From NCBI RefSeq assembly GCF_012912005.1, contig NZ_JABBEA010000007.1, forward strand, positions 62,001 through 126,000: DNA of 64,000 nucleotides, read 5' to 3'. The notes under the pieces are model-generated. The model made no database searches and was not told the DNA's origin. It saw only the letters and a list, made by a program, of their open reading frames with translations. Shown here one piece after another: positions 16,094 through 24,339 of the stretch. This DNA is from Paenibacillus sp. SZ31 (GTDB lineage Bacteria > Bacillota > Bacilli > Paenibacillales > Paenibacillaceae). Position 1 is the first letter of the stretch. Every line of letters starts with the position of its first letter. Made by a program: the position numbers and the translations under genes.

Positions 16094-16600
16094 CTAGCTC
16101 GAACGAATCACTTTGATATCCGCAGGAATAATGGACTCACCCTCATACAATGTAAATCTTCTGTCTTGCCACTCTACGCGAAGAAGCATATTATCATCCG
16201 ACTGATACTGCCATACCAATTGTTCTCCTGCCTGGCCATACGGAGTTCTGCCTGCCGTAGATACCATGCCATCATATTCTTCCTCCAGATGATATGCGCG
16301 TCCATCCAGGTCCAGCAATGTAGGCACCTCATCAGGTGCATCTAGTCTGCCATCAATTGCTATATATAAGGCATAACGGGTAATTTCCCGTTCTTCGATA
16401 TGCAAATATCGAAAGGCGGTACCATCCTGCAGCGTAAGCACAACTGCATTTCGAGCGCGATTTTGTACCCGACCAACGACTTCATAAGTGACGAGAGAAA
16501 CCTCACAGATATCACCAGGTGCAAGCTGTAGCATGGTTTTCTCTGCCTGCGGCGGTTCAGGTTTCGTTAGTATTCCTTTAATTCGTTTCCATACACTCAT
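16094..16600 (-). CDS. DUF4178 domain protein
   Basis: A 168-residue soluble protein, mostly beta strand: MLQLAPGDICEVSLVTYEVVGRVQ, then VLTLQDGTAFRYLHIEERE and VWQYQSDDNMLLRVEWQDRRFTLYEGESI. This matches DUF4178, a domain often encoded beside PspA, DUF350 and DUF4247 genes. Its biochemical role is unknown. It lies 23 bases after the DUF350 gene on the same strand. Confidence 0.8.
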   Translation of the reverse strand: MSVWKRIKGILTKPEPPQAEKTMLQLAPGDICEVSLVTYEVVGRVQNRARNAVVLTLQDGTAFRYLHIEEREITRYALYIAIDGRLDAPDEVPTLLDLDGRAYHLEEEYDGMVSTAGRTPYGQAGEQLVWQYQSDDNMLLRVEWQDRRFTLYEGESIIPADIKVIRSS

Positions 16601-16623
16601 GAGAATTACTCCTGTTCCTTATC

Positions 16624-17025
16624 TTATAAACAAGCTGCAATAATCAGTGCGCCCACGATATGTAAAGCGCCAGAGAACAACCCATATCCTGTTTTTCCTT
16701 GCTGAATTCCGGTATCCAGATCCAAAGTGGCCCATTTGCGAATCATAAAGTGTACGACACTCTCCAGAATCAACAAAATGATAAAGGATACAACGGAGAC
16801 CAACAGTGCTTCTCCCAGGTGACCAGCCGTAGAAATAGACGTAGCGAGTACATACCCTTGTGCAAATAACTTCATAACCATACGTGTAGTAACGGCCATA
16901 TTGCCAGCCTTAACTTCAGCAAAATCCTTATATTTCGTGAACAGTGAATCAACATACATCAGGACAAACAGCAAAACCGAACCAGATACGGTCCAGACCA
17001 GCATCGCCAAAATGTTCAAATCCAT
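16624..17025 (-). CDS. DUF350 membrane protein
   Basis: A 133-residue protein with four predicted membrane helices: VWTVSGSVLLFVLMYVDSLF, a second around FAQGYVLATSISTAGHL, a third VSVVSFIILLILESVVHFMI and a fourth FSGALHIVGALIIAACL. DUF350 proteins accompany PspA and potassium or lipid-stress modules in many bacteria; no activity is established. It lies between the PspA and DUF4178 genes. Confidence 0.8.
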   Translation of the reverse strand: MDLNILAMLVWTVSGSVLLFVLMYVDSLFTKYKDFAEVKAGNMAVTTRMVMKLFAQGYVLATSISTAGHLGEALLVSVVSFIILLILESVVHFMIRKWATLDLDTGIQQGKTGYGLFSGALHIVGALIIAACL

Positions 17026-17120
17026 TTACACAGCCCCCACATATCAACATGAACCGCATTTAAAAGCGAAGGAGAAACGCTCTTCTCCTCCGCTGGTTAA
17101 CCCTGCTGACAACCAAGGTG

Positions 17121-17792
17121 TTAGTTCTTATTATCGTACTGTTTCATCAATGCTGCGAGTTCGTCTTCAACAGCCTGGTCTTTACCCAACTTCTCGAACT
17201 CTTCGTCCAAAGACTTGCCTTTGGAGGACATTTCGTTGCTTGCTTCTGCCTGTGCTTCCATCTGCATCATTTTCTCTTCCATACGCTTCATGCCAGCACT
17301 TGCCGTATCAGAGCCAAACCCATTCAACGCTTTGTTGATTTCCGTTTGAGCTTTTGCTGCATTGTAACGTGCTACCAATGTCTCACGTTTGTTCTTCATT
17401 TGAGTCAACTGCTTACGCATCTCGTCGAGCTTGCCACGCAGGTTATCTGCAGAAGCCTTGTTCTGATCATAGCTGGTTTTGTACTCAGCCATCTTCTCTT
17501 CAGCAACCTTTTTCTCTTCTAAAGCACGTCGAGCCAGATCCAAATTCTGAGCACGAGCCGCCGTATGCGCCTGCTCTTCACGTTTCTTCACCAGAGCTTC
17601 CTGCTCTTCGAATAGCTGCTTGAATTTCTTCTCAATGGCAATCTGTGCGGCTACTGCTTTCTCCGCATCTTCCAGATCCTCTTGCATATCACGGATATAT
17701 TGGTCCGTCATCTTGATTGGATCTTCCGCCTTGTCAATAATGGCATTGATATTAGACATTGTTAAATCACGCAATCGTTTGAAAATGGACAT
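17121..17792 (-). CDS. pspA: PspA/IM30 family membrane-stress protein
   Basis: A 223-residue, highly charged, almost wholly alpha-helical protein. It begins SIFKRLRDLTMSNINAIIDKAEDPIKMTDQYIRDM, an amphipathic membrane-binding helix followed by the PspA coiled coil. PspA forms ESCRT-III-like assemblies that repair or stabilise the cytoplasmic membrane. ATG 17792 has AGGAGG upstream; longer in-frame starts would add an unrelated hydrophobic tail. It is first in a run with DUF350, DUF4178 and DUF4247 genes, so it probably leads the operon. Confidence 0.93.
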   Translation of the reverse strand: MSIFKRLRDLTMSNINAIIDKAEDPIKMTDQYIRDMQEDLEDAEKAVAAQIAIEKKFKQLFEEQEALVKKREEQAHTAARAQNLDLARRALEEKKVAEEKMAEYKTSYDQNKASADNLRGKLDEMRKQLTQMKNKRETLVARYNAAKAQTEINKALNGFGSDTASAGMKRMEEKMMQMEAQAEASNEMSSKGKSLDEEFEKLGKDQAVEDELAALMKQYDNKN

Positions 17793-17904
17793 TATGTTAT
17801 TCCTCCTAGTCGATATTACATCGTATATAAACATACATACGTAACAATCTACAACTCGTTTCAATTTTAGCAAATAAAATCAAAACTTGCGATTGCTCTT
17901 CATG

Positions 17905-18246
17905 TTAGGAAGATCCTTTATCCTTGTTCAGATGATCCTCCATTAGCCTCTCTGCAGTCTGCACGATTTCGTCGATCTGCATCCGTGTAATGGAATCAAA
18001 ATGGATACCCATGATCACCGTAACGGTTACTTTCAGCTGCAGGGCGGCCTTTCGGGCAAGCCGCTCACACAGCTCTTGTTCCTTGTGACCCGGAATATGT
18101 ACCGTCGTCCCGCTTACGCGCTCATGATCCACGTAGAACGTGGCTACAGCGCCAATATGCGCCTTTCCTCCGGTAACGAGAAAAACCTTATCATCTCCTG
18201 CCTCAATCACTTGTAAACGTATCGATTTCAAATCATATGTACTCAT
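17905..18246 (-). CDS. LpdD-like / PAC-type small protein
   Basis: A 113-residue protein with VFLVTGGKAHIGAVATFYVD (aa ~22-41), VHIPGHKEQELCERLARKAA and VTVIMGIHFDSITRMQIDEIV. The GGKAHIGAV and GIHxDxIT motifs resemble LpdD, the small subunit or chaperone associated with gallate decarboxylase, and related proteasome-assembly-chaperone-like folds. No UbiD-type decarboxylase is nearby, so it may have a different partner. ATG 18246 has AGGTGG with 6-base spacing; the upstream ATG 18252 abuts that site. It precedes pspA by 112 bases. Confidence 0.55.
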   Translation of the reverse strand: MSTYDLKSIRLQVIEAGDDKVFLVTGGKAHIGAVATFYVDHERVSGTTVHIPGHKEQELCERLARKAALQLKVTVTVIMGIHFDSITRMQIDEIVQTAERLMEDHLNKDKGSS

Positions 18247-18400
18247 AACCATCCACCTATCCTTCTCTATATGTTATATATGGAGGAATTATGGCTTTAA
18301 CAAGATAAATCCGCAATGAAAATTCTCACACTACGCATATTTTATGGACACCTCGGACATACCAAGGAGAACATCATTTTTGGAAAAGGAGGCCGTTATT

Positions 18401-19192
18401 ATGCGCGTACGCCTCATTATGCTGATGGTTATCGTTATTTTTTTCGGAGGATACCATGCTCCAGCTTCATCGCGGGATGCTTCAAGCCCGCCAAGTGAAT
18501 CAGTATCAGTTTCAGATTCCGCGGAAGAAGAACAACTGACATTGGGACAATTACGTCAAAAATATGCGGATACGTTCAAAACGAATGGTCCTTCAACGAA
18601 GCAGGTTGCCCTGACTTTTGATGACGTGCCCGATCCACGATTTACTCCACAGGTATTAGATGTATTGAAGAAATATAAAGTCAGAGCTACATTCTTTATC
18701 GTTGGTAGTCGTGCTGAGAAACATCCGGATCTGGTGAAACGTATAGTTAAGGAAGGGCATATTGTTGGCAATCACAGCTACAATCATCCGGAATTCAGTA
18801 AGCTGTCGATGAATGCCTTTCGCAAACAAATTTTACATACTGGGGATATCATTCATCACCTAGCAGGATATACGCCCAAGATGATCCGGCCACCTTACGG
18901 AGATATTAATGAAGAACAGCTGCAATGGGCTGCCAGACAACACTATAGCATTGTGAACTGGAACGTTGACTCACTGGACTGGAAAGGCCTCTCCAAGGAA
19001 GAGGTGAAGGATAACATCCTATCTGCCGTAAAACCCGGTTCCATCGTTCTGCAACATGCCGGGGGCGGTGTGGGTTCGAACTTGAATGGCACGATTGAGG
19101 CTTTACCTGAAATTATTGAGGAACTGCGTAATCGGGGGTATGAACTGGTCACCTTGGACGAGATGTTGGGGTTGCCAAAAGCCAAGGATTAG
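18401..19192 (+). CDS. Polysaccharide deacetylase (NodB homology domain)
   Basis: A 263-residue exported or membrane-anchored enzyme. An N-terminal hydrophobic segment (LIMLMVIVIFFGGYH) is followed by a low-complexity Ser-rich linker and a NodB domain: VALTFDDVPD (metal-binding Asp-Asp), NHSYNHPEF (H-x3-H), IRPPYGD and NWNVDSLDW. It should remove N-acetyl groups from peptidoglycan or another wall glycan. ATG 18401 has AAGGAGG upstream. It is divergent from the LpdD-like gene. Confidence 0.9.
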   Translation: MRVRLIMLMVIVIFFGGYHAPASSRDASSPPSESVSVSDSAEEEQLTLGQLRQKYADTFKTNGPSTKQVALTFDDVPDPRFTPQVLDVLKKYKVRATFFIVGSRAEKHPDLVKRIVKEGHIVGNHSYNHPEFSKLSMNAFRKQILHTGDIIHHLAGYTPKMIRPPYGDINEEQLQWAARQHYSIVNWNVDSLDWKGLSKEEVKDNILSAVKPGSIVLQHAGGGVGSNLNGTIEALPEIIEELRNRGYELVTLDEMLGLPKAKD

Positions 19193-19226
19193 GATGTCCA
19201 TGTAGGAAATGATGACGATGTTAAAA

Positions 19227-19269
19227 GGGTGCCTGTTCAATCGCAAGTAGCGACTGGCAGACACCCTGT
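19227..19269 (+). terminator. Probable terminator after the deacetylase gene
   Basis: GGGTG at 19227 pairs with CACCC at 19262, with inner TCGC/GCGA pairing, followed by TGTTTGATTT. Moderately convincing. Confidence 0.5.
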
Positions 19270-19297
19270 TTGATTTCGGTTAGATGTAATTAATTTT

Positions 19298-19972
19298 CTA
19301 CTTCAGAATATACAGCTCGATATCCTGGAAACCAAATGTGCTTACGGACTGCTTGCTACCAGGGATAAAGATATCAATCCGGTGACCCTTGATTGCACCA
19401 CCAATATCACGTGCTGTCGCTACAAAAGCCTGCTTTGGCAATCCCGGATGGCTGTGACCGGTTACCAGTACTTTGGTTCCCAGTGGAATCACACTGGGAT
19501 CAACCGCAATCGTACCCAATTCAAGATCATTCCCGAAGTAATCCACAGCACCCCATCCCCCATTTTCGGACGGATCTGCAGAGTATGCCGTTGCTTTCAC
19601 GTTCACTGCTTTACTGTAATCGAACGTTTTTCCCCAGGCTTGAACAACTTTGTTATCTGCGTTAACGTCCAAGCTTGCTGTAGTAACAGTCTTCGCTTGG
19701 GTCTTGCTCTCCGTAGCCGCAGCAGCTGCTACATTGTTTGCCTTACCGGGAATCTTAATTTTTAAACCACCATAAATGTTGTAAGGCGAAATGTCGTTGT
19801 TTGCTTTAACCAACGTGTTGAGTGCTACTCCATACTGTTTCGATAAGGTGTAGAAGGTATCCCCTTCTTTGGCCACATGAACTGAATCTGCGTGAGCCGG
19901 AACGGCTTGAATGAGCATTGCTGTTGTCATTAATGCTACTGCTGTTTTGGCTATACGTTTCTTGTTAATCAT
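19298..19972 (-). CDS. LysM and 3D-domain wall-active protein (YocH-like)
   Basis: A 224-residue secreted protein: signal peptide to about residue 28 (QAVPAHA), one LysM domain (SVHVAKEGDTFYTLSKQYGVALNTLVKANN, aa ~30-59), a linker, then a 3D domain with ATAYSADPSENGG, AVDPSVIPLGTKVLV, ATARDIGGAIKGHRIDIF. The 3D domain is the double-psi barrel shared with lytic transglycosylases, so a peptidoglycan-cleaving role is likely. A c-di-AMP riboswitch lies directly upstream, matching known control of wall hydrolases. The ATG has GGGAGGA upstream. Confidence 0.9.
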   Translation of the reverse strand: MINKKRIAKTAVALMTTAMLIQAVPAHADSVHVAKEGDTFYTLSKQYGVALNTLVKANNDISPYNIYGGLKIKIPGKANNVAAAAATESKTQAKTVTTASLDVNADNKVVQAWGKTFDYSKAVNVKATAYSADPSENGGWGAVDYFGNDLELGTIAVDPSVIPLGTKVLVTGHSHPGLPKQAFVATARDIGGAIKGHRIDIFIPGSKQSVSTFGFQDIELYILK

Positions 19973-19990
19973 GGTCTTCCTCCCTCATTA

Positions 19991-20161
19991 TGCCTGCGAA
20001 GTTAGTTGTCGGATTCGGATGAGGAGCCACCCTATAGGTTCTTCGTTACATGTGAAACGTTATGTACCCCTAATTCACCCCAAGCAGTGTGCCTTAGATC
20101 TTCCCCCTGCACGGTCTGCATCGTTACATCCCCCGCACTCCCTGTCCGGAAGTTTCGGCAG
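19991..20161 (-). promoter_or_regulatory. c-di-AMP riboswitch (ydaO/yuaA type)
   Basis: Read on the minus strand the leader contains TGCCGAAACTTCC and GCGGGGGATG, then CTTGGGGTGAATTAGG, then CCGAATCCGACAACTAACTT and CGCAGGCA. These are the conserved 5', middle and 3' blocks of ydaO aptamers, and TGCC/GGCA close the P1 helix. Only about 18 bases separate the aptamer from the ATG, so the ribosome site adjoins P1. The controlled gene is a LysM/3D wall hydrolase, a common target of this class. Confidence 0.9.
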
Positions 20162-20337
20162 AGTTCAATATATCACAATTTTGTAACCTGAACTTGTAGT
20201 AATTCTTACCAAATGGTTTTCAGCATGTCATCAACTGTAAGAATACTGGATAATTCAGAATAGTTTGACGAACCGATTTCTTTATATTTGGTAACAGAAA
20301 AGTTACTTTTCGAATCCTTAAGTGATTATTTCGCATA

Positions 20338-20380
20338 AAAAAATAGCGTCACCGACTCGAAGTCAGTAACGCTATTTGAT
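20338..20380 (-). terminator. Terminator after the amino acid ABC transporter operon
   Basis: AAATAGCGT and ACGCTATTT flank ACTGACTTCGAGTCGGT and lead into a T run on the minus strand, 9 bases after the ATPase stop. Confidence 0.8.
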
Positions 20381-20388
20381 CAGTTCTT

Positions 20389-21117
20389 TTAGAGTACTTT
20401 CGCAAGAAAATCACGTGTACGTGAATTTTTCGGTGCTCCAAACACCTCATCTGGTGTTCCCTCTTCTACAATAACCCCGCCATCCATGAACAGGATCCGG
20501 TCTCCCACTTCACGTGCAAAACCCATCTCGTGCGTCACAATGACCATGGTCATCCCGCCTTCTGCAAGACGTTTCATGACATCCAGCACTTCACCGACCA
20601 TCTCGGGGTCCAGTGCTGAAGTAGGCTCGTCAAACAGCATCACATGCGGTTGCATGGCCAACGCTCTTGCAATGGCGATCCGCTGCTTCTGTCCACCGGA
20701 CAGCTGATTTGGGAATGTATCTTTTTTATCGTACAAGCCTACCGTGTTAAGCAGATCAGCAGCAATTTTCTCCGCTTCCTGCGTGGATTGCTTCTTCACT
20801 TTAATTGGAGCAATCGTGATGTTTTGCTGAACCGTTTTGTGTGGGAACAGGTTGAAATGCTGGAACACCATGCCCATTTTTTCACGAGTCGCATTGATGT
20901 TGTGCTTCGGATCGGTGATTGATACGCCTTCAAAATCAATCTCTCCCGAGGTAGGCTGTTCCAACAAGTTCAGACAACGCAAGAATGTACTTTTACCTGA
21001 GCCGGAAGGACCGATAACCACGACAACCTCACCTTTGCCAATCGTCACGTTAATGCCCTTAAGTACATCGTTATTACCATAAGATTTGTGTAATTGTCTA
21101 ACGTCTATCACTTGCAC
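20389..21117 (-). CDS. Polar amino acid ABC transporter ATP-binding protein (GlnQ-like)
   Basis: A 242-residue ATPase: Walker [10 protein letters not shown] (aa ~36-44), Q-loop FQHFNLFPH, signature LSGGQKQR, Walker [17 protein letters not shown] and H-loop VTHEM. The sequence is typical of the polar amino acid (glutamine, arginine, cystine) import group. The GTG start overlaps the end of the upstream permease gene by 20 bases, so the two are translationally coupled. It pairs with the fused binding-protein/permease. Confidence 0.92.
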   Translation of the reverse strand: MQVIDVRQLHKSYGNNDVLKGINVTIGKGEVVVVIGPSGSGKSTFLRCLNLLEQPTSGEIDFEGVSITDPKHNINATREKMGMVFQHFNLFPHKTVQQNITIAPIKVKKQSTQEAEKIAADLLNTVGLYDKKDTFPNQLSGGQKQRIAIARALAMQPHVMLFDEPTSALDPEMVGEVLDVMKRLAEGGMTMVIVTHEMGFAREVGDRILFMDGGVIVEEGTPDEVFGAPKNSRTRDFLAKVL

Positions 21118-22561
21118 TCAACTTCCTTTCCAGTCGTCCCAGCAGCTTGGACAAAATGAACGTCATTACAAAGTAGATGGCTGCTGCAATTAGAAACGGA
21201 CTCAACCCTTGGAACGTAATGTTCTTGACCACGCTAGCCTGATACATAATATCCACCATACCGATAACGGAGATAATGGAGGATTCTTTGATAATAGTCA
21301 CGAATTCATTACCGATCGCTGGTAATACAGCTTTGAAGGCTTGCGGCAATATAATGTAACGCATTGCTGCCCCTCTGCCCATTCCGAGGGAACGCGCTGC
21401 CTCCAACTGACCACGATCCACACCTTGGATACCTGCACGGAAAATCTCAGCCAGATAGGCACCACTATTAATGGAAAGTGTGAGAATACCCGCTTGAAGA
21501 GCAGAGAAATTAATTCCAAACGTCAAGGAAATACCATAGTAGATAATCATCAGCTGTACCAGCATCGGTGTACCACGGATAACTTCAACATAAGCCGTAC
21601 CGATCCAGCGCAAGATTGCAGCGTCATGCAAACGGAACAAACAGATGATCAATCCGATGATAACCCCAAATATTACACCAAGTGCAGATAACAGGAGCGT
21701 GTATCCTACACCTGTTGCATAGAAACTTTTGTACTCCCAGAATACTTGGAAAATATTTTGTGATTTGTTCGCTTTATCCGCCATCAAGAGGCTGGCGTCC
21801 GTCACCATCTGATTGATTTTATCTTCACTTTTCAGTCGCTCCAGTGTTCCATTTACTGCAGCTAGCAGCTCGGTATTACCTTTACGAATCCCGATTGCCG
21901 CTTCTGCTTGCTCTTCGTCCGGAACAGCAGCAGCAAGTCCAATGATATCGTCCAGATAACCTGCAGCAACCGTATCTTCAACGATTGCCGCGTCAATTCG
22001 TTTTGTTTGAAGTTGAAGCACGATATCCGAGATTTTATCCAGCGCAGTAAGCTTCGCTCCTGGAATACTCTGTCCGATCGTTTCCTGAATGGAGCCTTTC
22101 TGAACGCCAATCTTCGCATTTTCAAGTTCTGCCATGGTTGGATATTTGTCTTTATCCACATTGCGAACCATAATCACTTGTTTTGATTTATAATAGGTGT
22201 CGGAAAAATCGATACTTTTCTTCCGCTCATCCGTCGGCGTCATACCTGAAACCACCAGATCAACACGCCCGCTCTGCAATGAAGGCAGAAGACCGTCGAA
22301 GCCCATATCCTCAATCACAAGCTCAGCGCCAAGATCTTTGGCAATCTCTTTGGCGATCTCAATATCGAAGCCGACGATTTCATCTTTGCCATTAATCACT
22401 TTATGGAATTCATATGGTGCAAAATCGGCACTTGTACCGAGCACCAGCTTTTTACTGCTTGAATTATCTGTAGTTCCACTTGCAAATGCCACAGGAACGG
22501 CAGTCGTCAGCAGAATAACAAAGGTCAACAGCATCATGGTGTAACGACTTATCAATTTCAA
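21098..22561 (-). CDS. Fused amino acid-binding protein and ABC permease (GlnP-like)
   Basis: A 487-residue fusion. Residues about 1-28 are a signal or anchor segment. Residues about 38-265 are an SBP_bac_3 binding domain ([52 protein letters not shown]). Residues about 280-480 are a permease with five or so helices and the EAA loop [28 protein letters not shown]. It resembles GlnP-type proteins of lactic acid bacteria, where the receptor is tethered to the channel. The substrate is probably a polar amino acid. Confidence 0.92.
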   Translation of the reverse strand: MKLISRYTMMLLTFVILLTTAVPVAFASGTTDNSSSKKLVLGTSADFAPYEFHKVINGKDEIVGFDIEIAKEIAKDLGAELVIEDMGFDGLLPSLQSGRVDLVVSGMTPTDERKKSIDFSDTYYKSKQVIMVRNVDKDKYPTMAELENAKIGVQKGSIQETIGQSIPGAKLTALDKISDIVLQLQTKRIDAAIVEDTVAAGYLDDIIGLAAAVPDEEQAEAAIGIRKGNTELLAAVNGTLERLKSEDKINQMVTDASLLMADKANKSQNIFQVFWEYKSFYATGVGYTLLLSALGVIFGVIIGLIICLFRLHDAAILRWIGTAYVEVIRGTPMLVQLMIIYYGISLTFGINFSALQAGILTLSINSGAYLAEIFRAGIQGVDRGQLEAARSLGMGRGAAMRYIILPQAFKAVLPAIGNEFVTIIKESSIISVIGMVDIMYQASVVKNITFQGLSPFLIAAAIYFVMTFILSKLLGRLERKLSASDRR

Positions 22562-22605
22562 CCTTTTTCTCTCCCCTTACAATACTTTGTATGCTTCTCA
22601 TGTTG

Positions 22606-22645
22606 ATGACTGAGTCATTATAAAGTACAATGCATGATTATGCAA
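22606..22645 (-). promoter_or_regulatory. Promoter and overlapping palindrome of the amino acid ABC operon
   Basis: On the minus strand TTGCAT (22640-22645) and TATAAT (22617-22622) have an ideal 17-base spacer. A perfect 13-base palindrome ATGACTGAGTCAT (22606-22618) overlaps the -10 and start region, and AATGCAT/ATGCATT form a further inverted repeat at 22629-22651. A repressor operator is likely; the regulator is not identified. Confidence 0.6.
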
Positions 22646-22744
22646 TGCATTTTGACATTACAAATCTTGACTTGTTTCTGAAAAAATGAAGCAAACATGA
22701 TATAATCAATGGATTATTTTCATTTTTGCATAAGGAGTTTACTA

Positions 22745-23920
22745 ATGACATCTAATAAATCACAGATCCTGACGGTTATTGATCAATATACTTCCCGTTT
22801 TAAAGCCATTTCATCATATATCGGTGCCAACCCCGAACTGGGAAATGAAGAGTATCTCGCTTCTGCCCGTTTGAAAGAAGAATTGCTCTTCCATGGTTTC
22901 ACTGTAGAGGCTCCAATTCTGGGACTGGACACAGCCTTTATCGGAACCTATTCGGCCGCCAAACCCGGCCCTACCATCGCATTACTGTGTGAGTATGACG
23001 CTTTGCCGGAGATCGGTCACGCCTGTGGTCACCATCTAATCTGCATGATGAGTCTTGGTGCTGCTGTTGGGCTGAAATCCATTCTGGATGAAGTAGGTGG
23101 AACGATTAAAGTGTTTGGTACACCAGCTGAAGAGACACGAGGTGCGAAAGTTCCGATGGCAGAAGCAGGCTTGTTCGATGACTGCGATGTCGCTCTCATG
23201 GCGCATCCGTATTATGCCTACGAAAAGTCCGGCAGTTCACTGGCTATTGATGCTGTACAATTTGAATTCCATGGCCGCTCTTCACATGCTGCTGCAAGTC
23301 CGCACGAAGGCATTAATGCACTTGATGCTGTCATTCAAACGTTCAACGGGATCAACGCATTCCGGCAACAAGTGAAAAGCACCGTTCGCATTCATGGTGT
23401 GATTAACAACGGAGGGCAGGCAGCAAATATCATTCCTGACTATGCTTCAGCCCAATTTTATGTACGTGCAGCAACTCGCAAAGAACTGAATATCCTCACA
23501 GAACGTGTGATTCAGATCGCTGAAGGTTCTGCTCTCCAGACAGGTTGCAAGCTGGTGACATCCAACTATGAAACGTCCTACGATGAGATGGTCACCAATG
23601 AAGCATTCTCAGCTGCTTTTAGTCAAAATCTAATGGAACTCGGCATCCCGCAAGAAGAGATTGTGAGTGGTAACGATCATGGCTCCATGGACATCGGTAA
23701 CGTCTCCCTGAAATGTCCTGCCATCCATCCCTACATTCGTGTTGTAGACGAAGTGCACACACTGCACTCCATAGCCTTCCGTGATCTTGCACTCCAAGAG
23801 CGTGCGCTGGACGGGATGATTTTGGGAGCCAAGGCACTCGCTACAACAGCCTACGACGTCCTGAGCCAGCCGGAGTTGCTTCAATCCATCCGTACAGAGT
23901 TCGAGCAAGCTATTCGCTAA
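22745..23920 (+). CDS. M20-family metallopeptidase / amidohydrolase
   Basis: A 391-residue zinc hydrolase related to AbgB and aminoacylase-like M20 enzymes. Metal ligands are visible in CEYDALPEIGHACGHH, in AEETRGAK and in DHGSMDIGNVS; the dimerisation domain starts near VQFEFHGRSSHAAASPHEGINALDA. It probably cleaves an amide bond in a dipeptide or N-acyl amino acid in the cytosol. ATG 22745 has AAGGAG 7 bases upstream, and an extended -10 (TGATATAAT) lies at 22698-22706. It is divergent from the amino acid ABC transporter, so a link to peptide or amino acid use is plausible. Confidence 0.88.
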   Translation: MTSNKSQILTVIDQYTSRFKAISSYIGANPELGNEEYLASARLKEELLFHGFTVEAPILGLDTAFIGTYSAAKPGPTIALLCEYDALPEIGHACGHHLICMMSLGAAVGLKSILDEVGGTIKVFGTPAEETRGAKVPMAEAGLFDDCDVALMAHPYYAYEKSGSSLAIDAVQFEFHGRSSHAAASPHEGINALDAVIQTFNGINAFRQQVKSTVRIHGVINNGGQAANIIPDYASAQFYVRAATRKELNILTERVIQIAEGSALQTGCKLVTSNYETSYDEMVTNEAFSAAFSQNLMELGIPQEEIVSGNDHGSMDIGNVSLKCPAIHPYIRVVDEVHTLHSIAFRDLALQERALDGMILGAKALATTAYDVLSQPELLQSIRTEFEQAIR

Positions 23921-23942
23921 GAATCGCTTCAACATGCTATAC

Positions 23943-23996
23943 AGGGGTGCCCTGAACAGACTTGAAATCCAAGCTTGTTCAAGGCACCCTTTTCTT
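23943..23996 (+). terminator. Terminator after the M20 peptidase gene
   Basis: GGGGTGCC...TGAACA pairs with TGTTCAAGGCACCC around a CTTG...CAAG inner stem, followed by TTTTCTTG. Confidence 0.8.
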
Positions 23997-24130
23997 GATT
24001 TAGCTGTGAGTATATTCAGTAAGAAGCTGGATATGCTGTGAAAGAAACCCTTGAAAACACTGAAAACAATACATTTTATTACAGGAATTGTGTTTCGTTT
24101 GCTGGCTAACTTGGTTAATTATAACTATAA

Positions 24131-24310
24131 GTGCGTGTTCAAAAGACCGGTTTTCAGTACCGAGAAGATGGGATAAAGCTAGAAATGGAGTAGCGGAGCG
24201 TAGGCAAAACTACGTGAGCAACGGACATTTCGGCTGAATTCCATATTCGATGCCAATGATGCCGATAGGCATCACTTTTAATCAAAAGCGGGCTTTTGAA
24301 CAACCTCTAT
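24131..24310. repeat. MITE-like repeat, copy 1
   Basis: A roughly 180-base non-coding element with ends GTGCGTGTTCAAAA and TTTTGAACAACCTCTAT (GTTCAAAA/TTTTGAAC inverted). A highly similar copy lies in opposite orientation at 36917-37100; shared blocks include GGAGTAGCGGAGCGTA and CTACGTGAGCAACGGACAT. It ends 30 bases before the GH13 gene start and could affect that gene's expression. Confidence 0.8.
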
Positions 24311-24339
24311 AACTTATCCTATATTCAGGAGGTGCTGTC

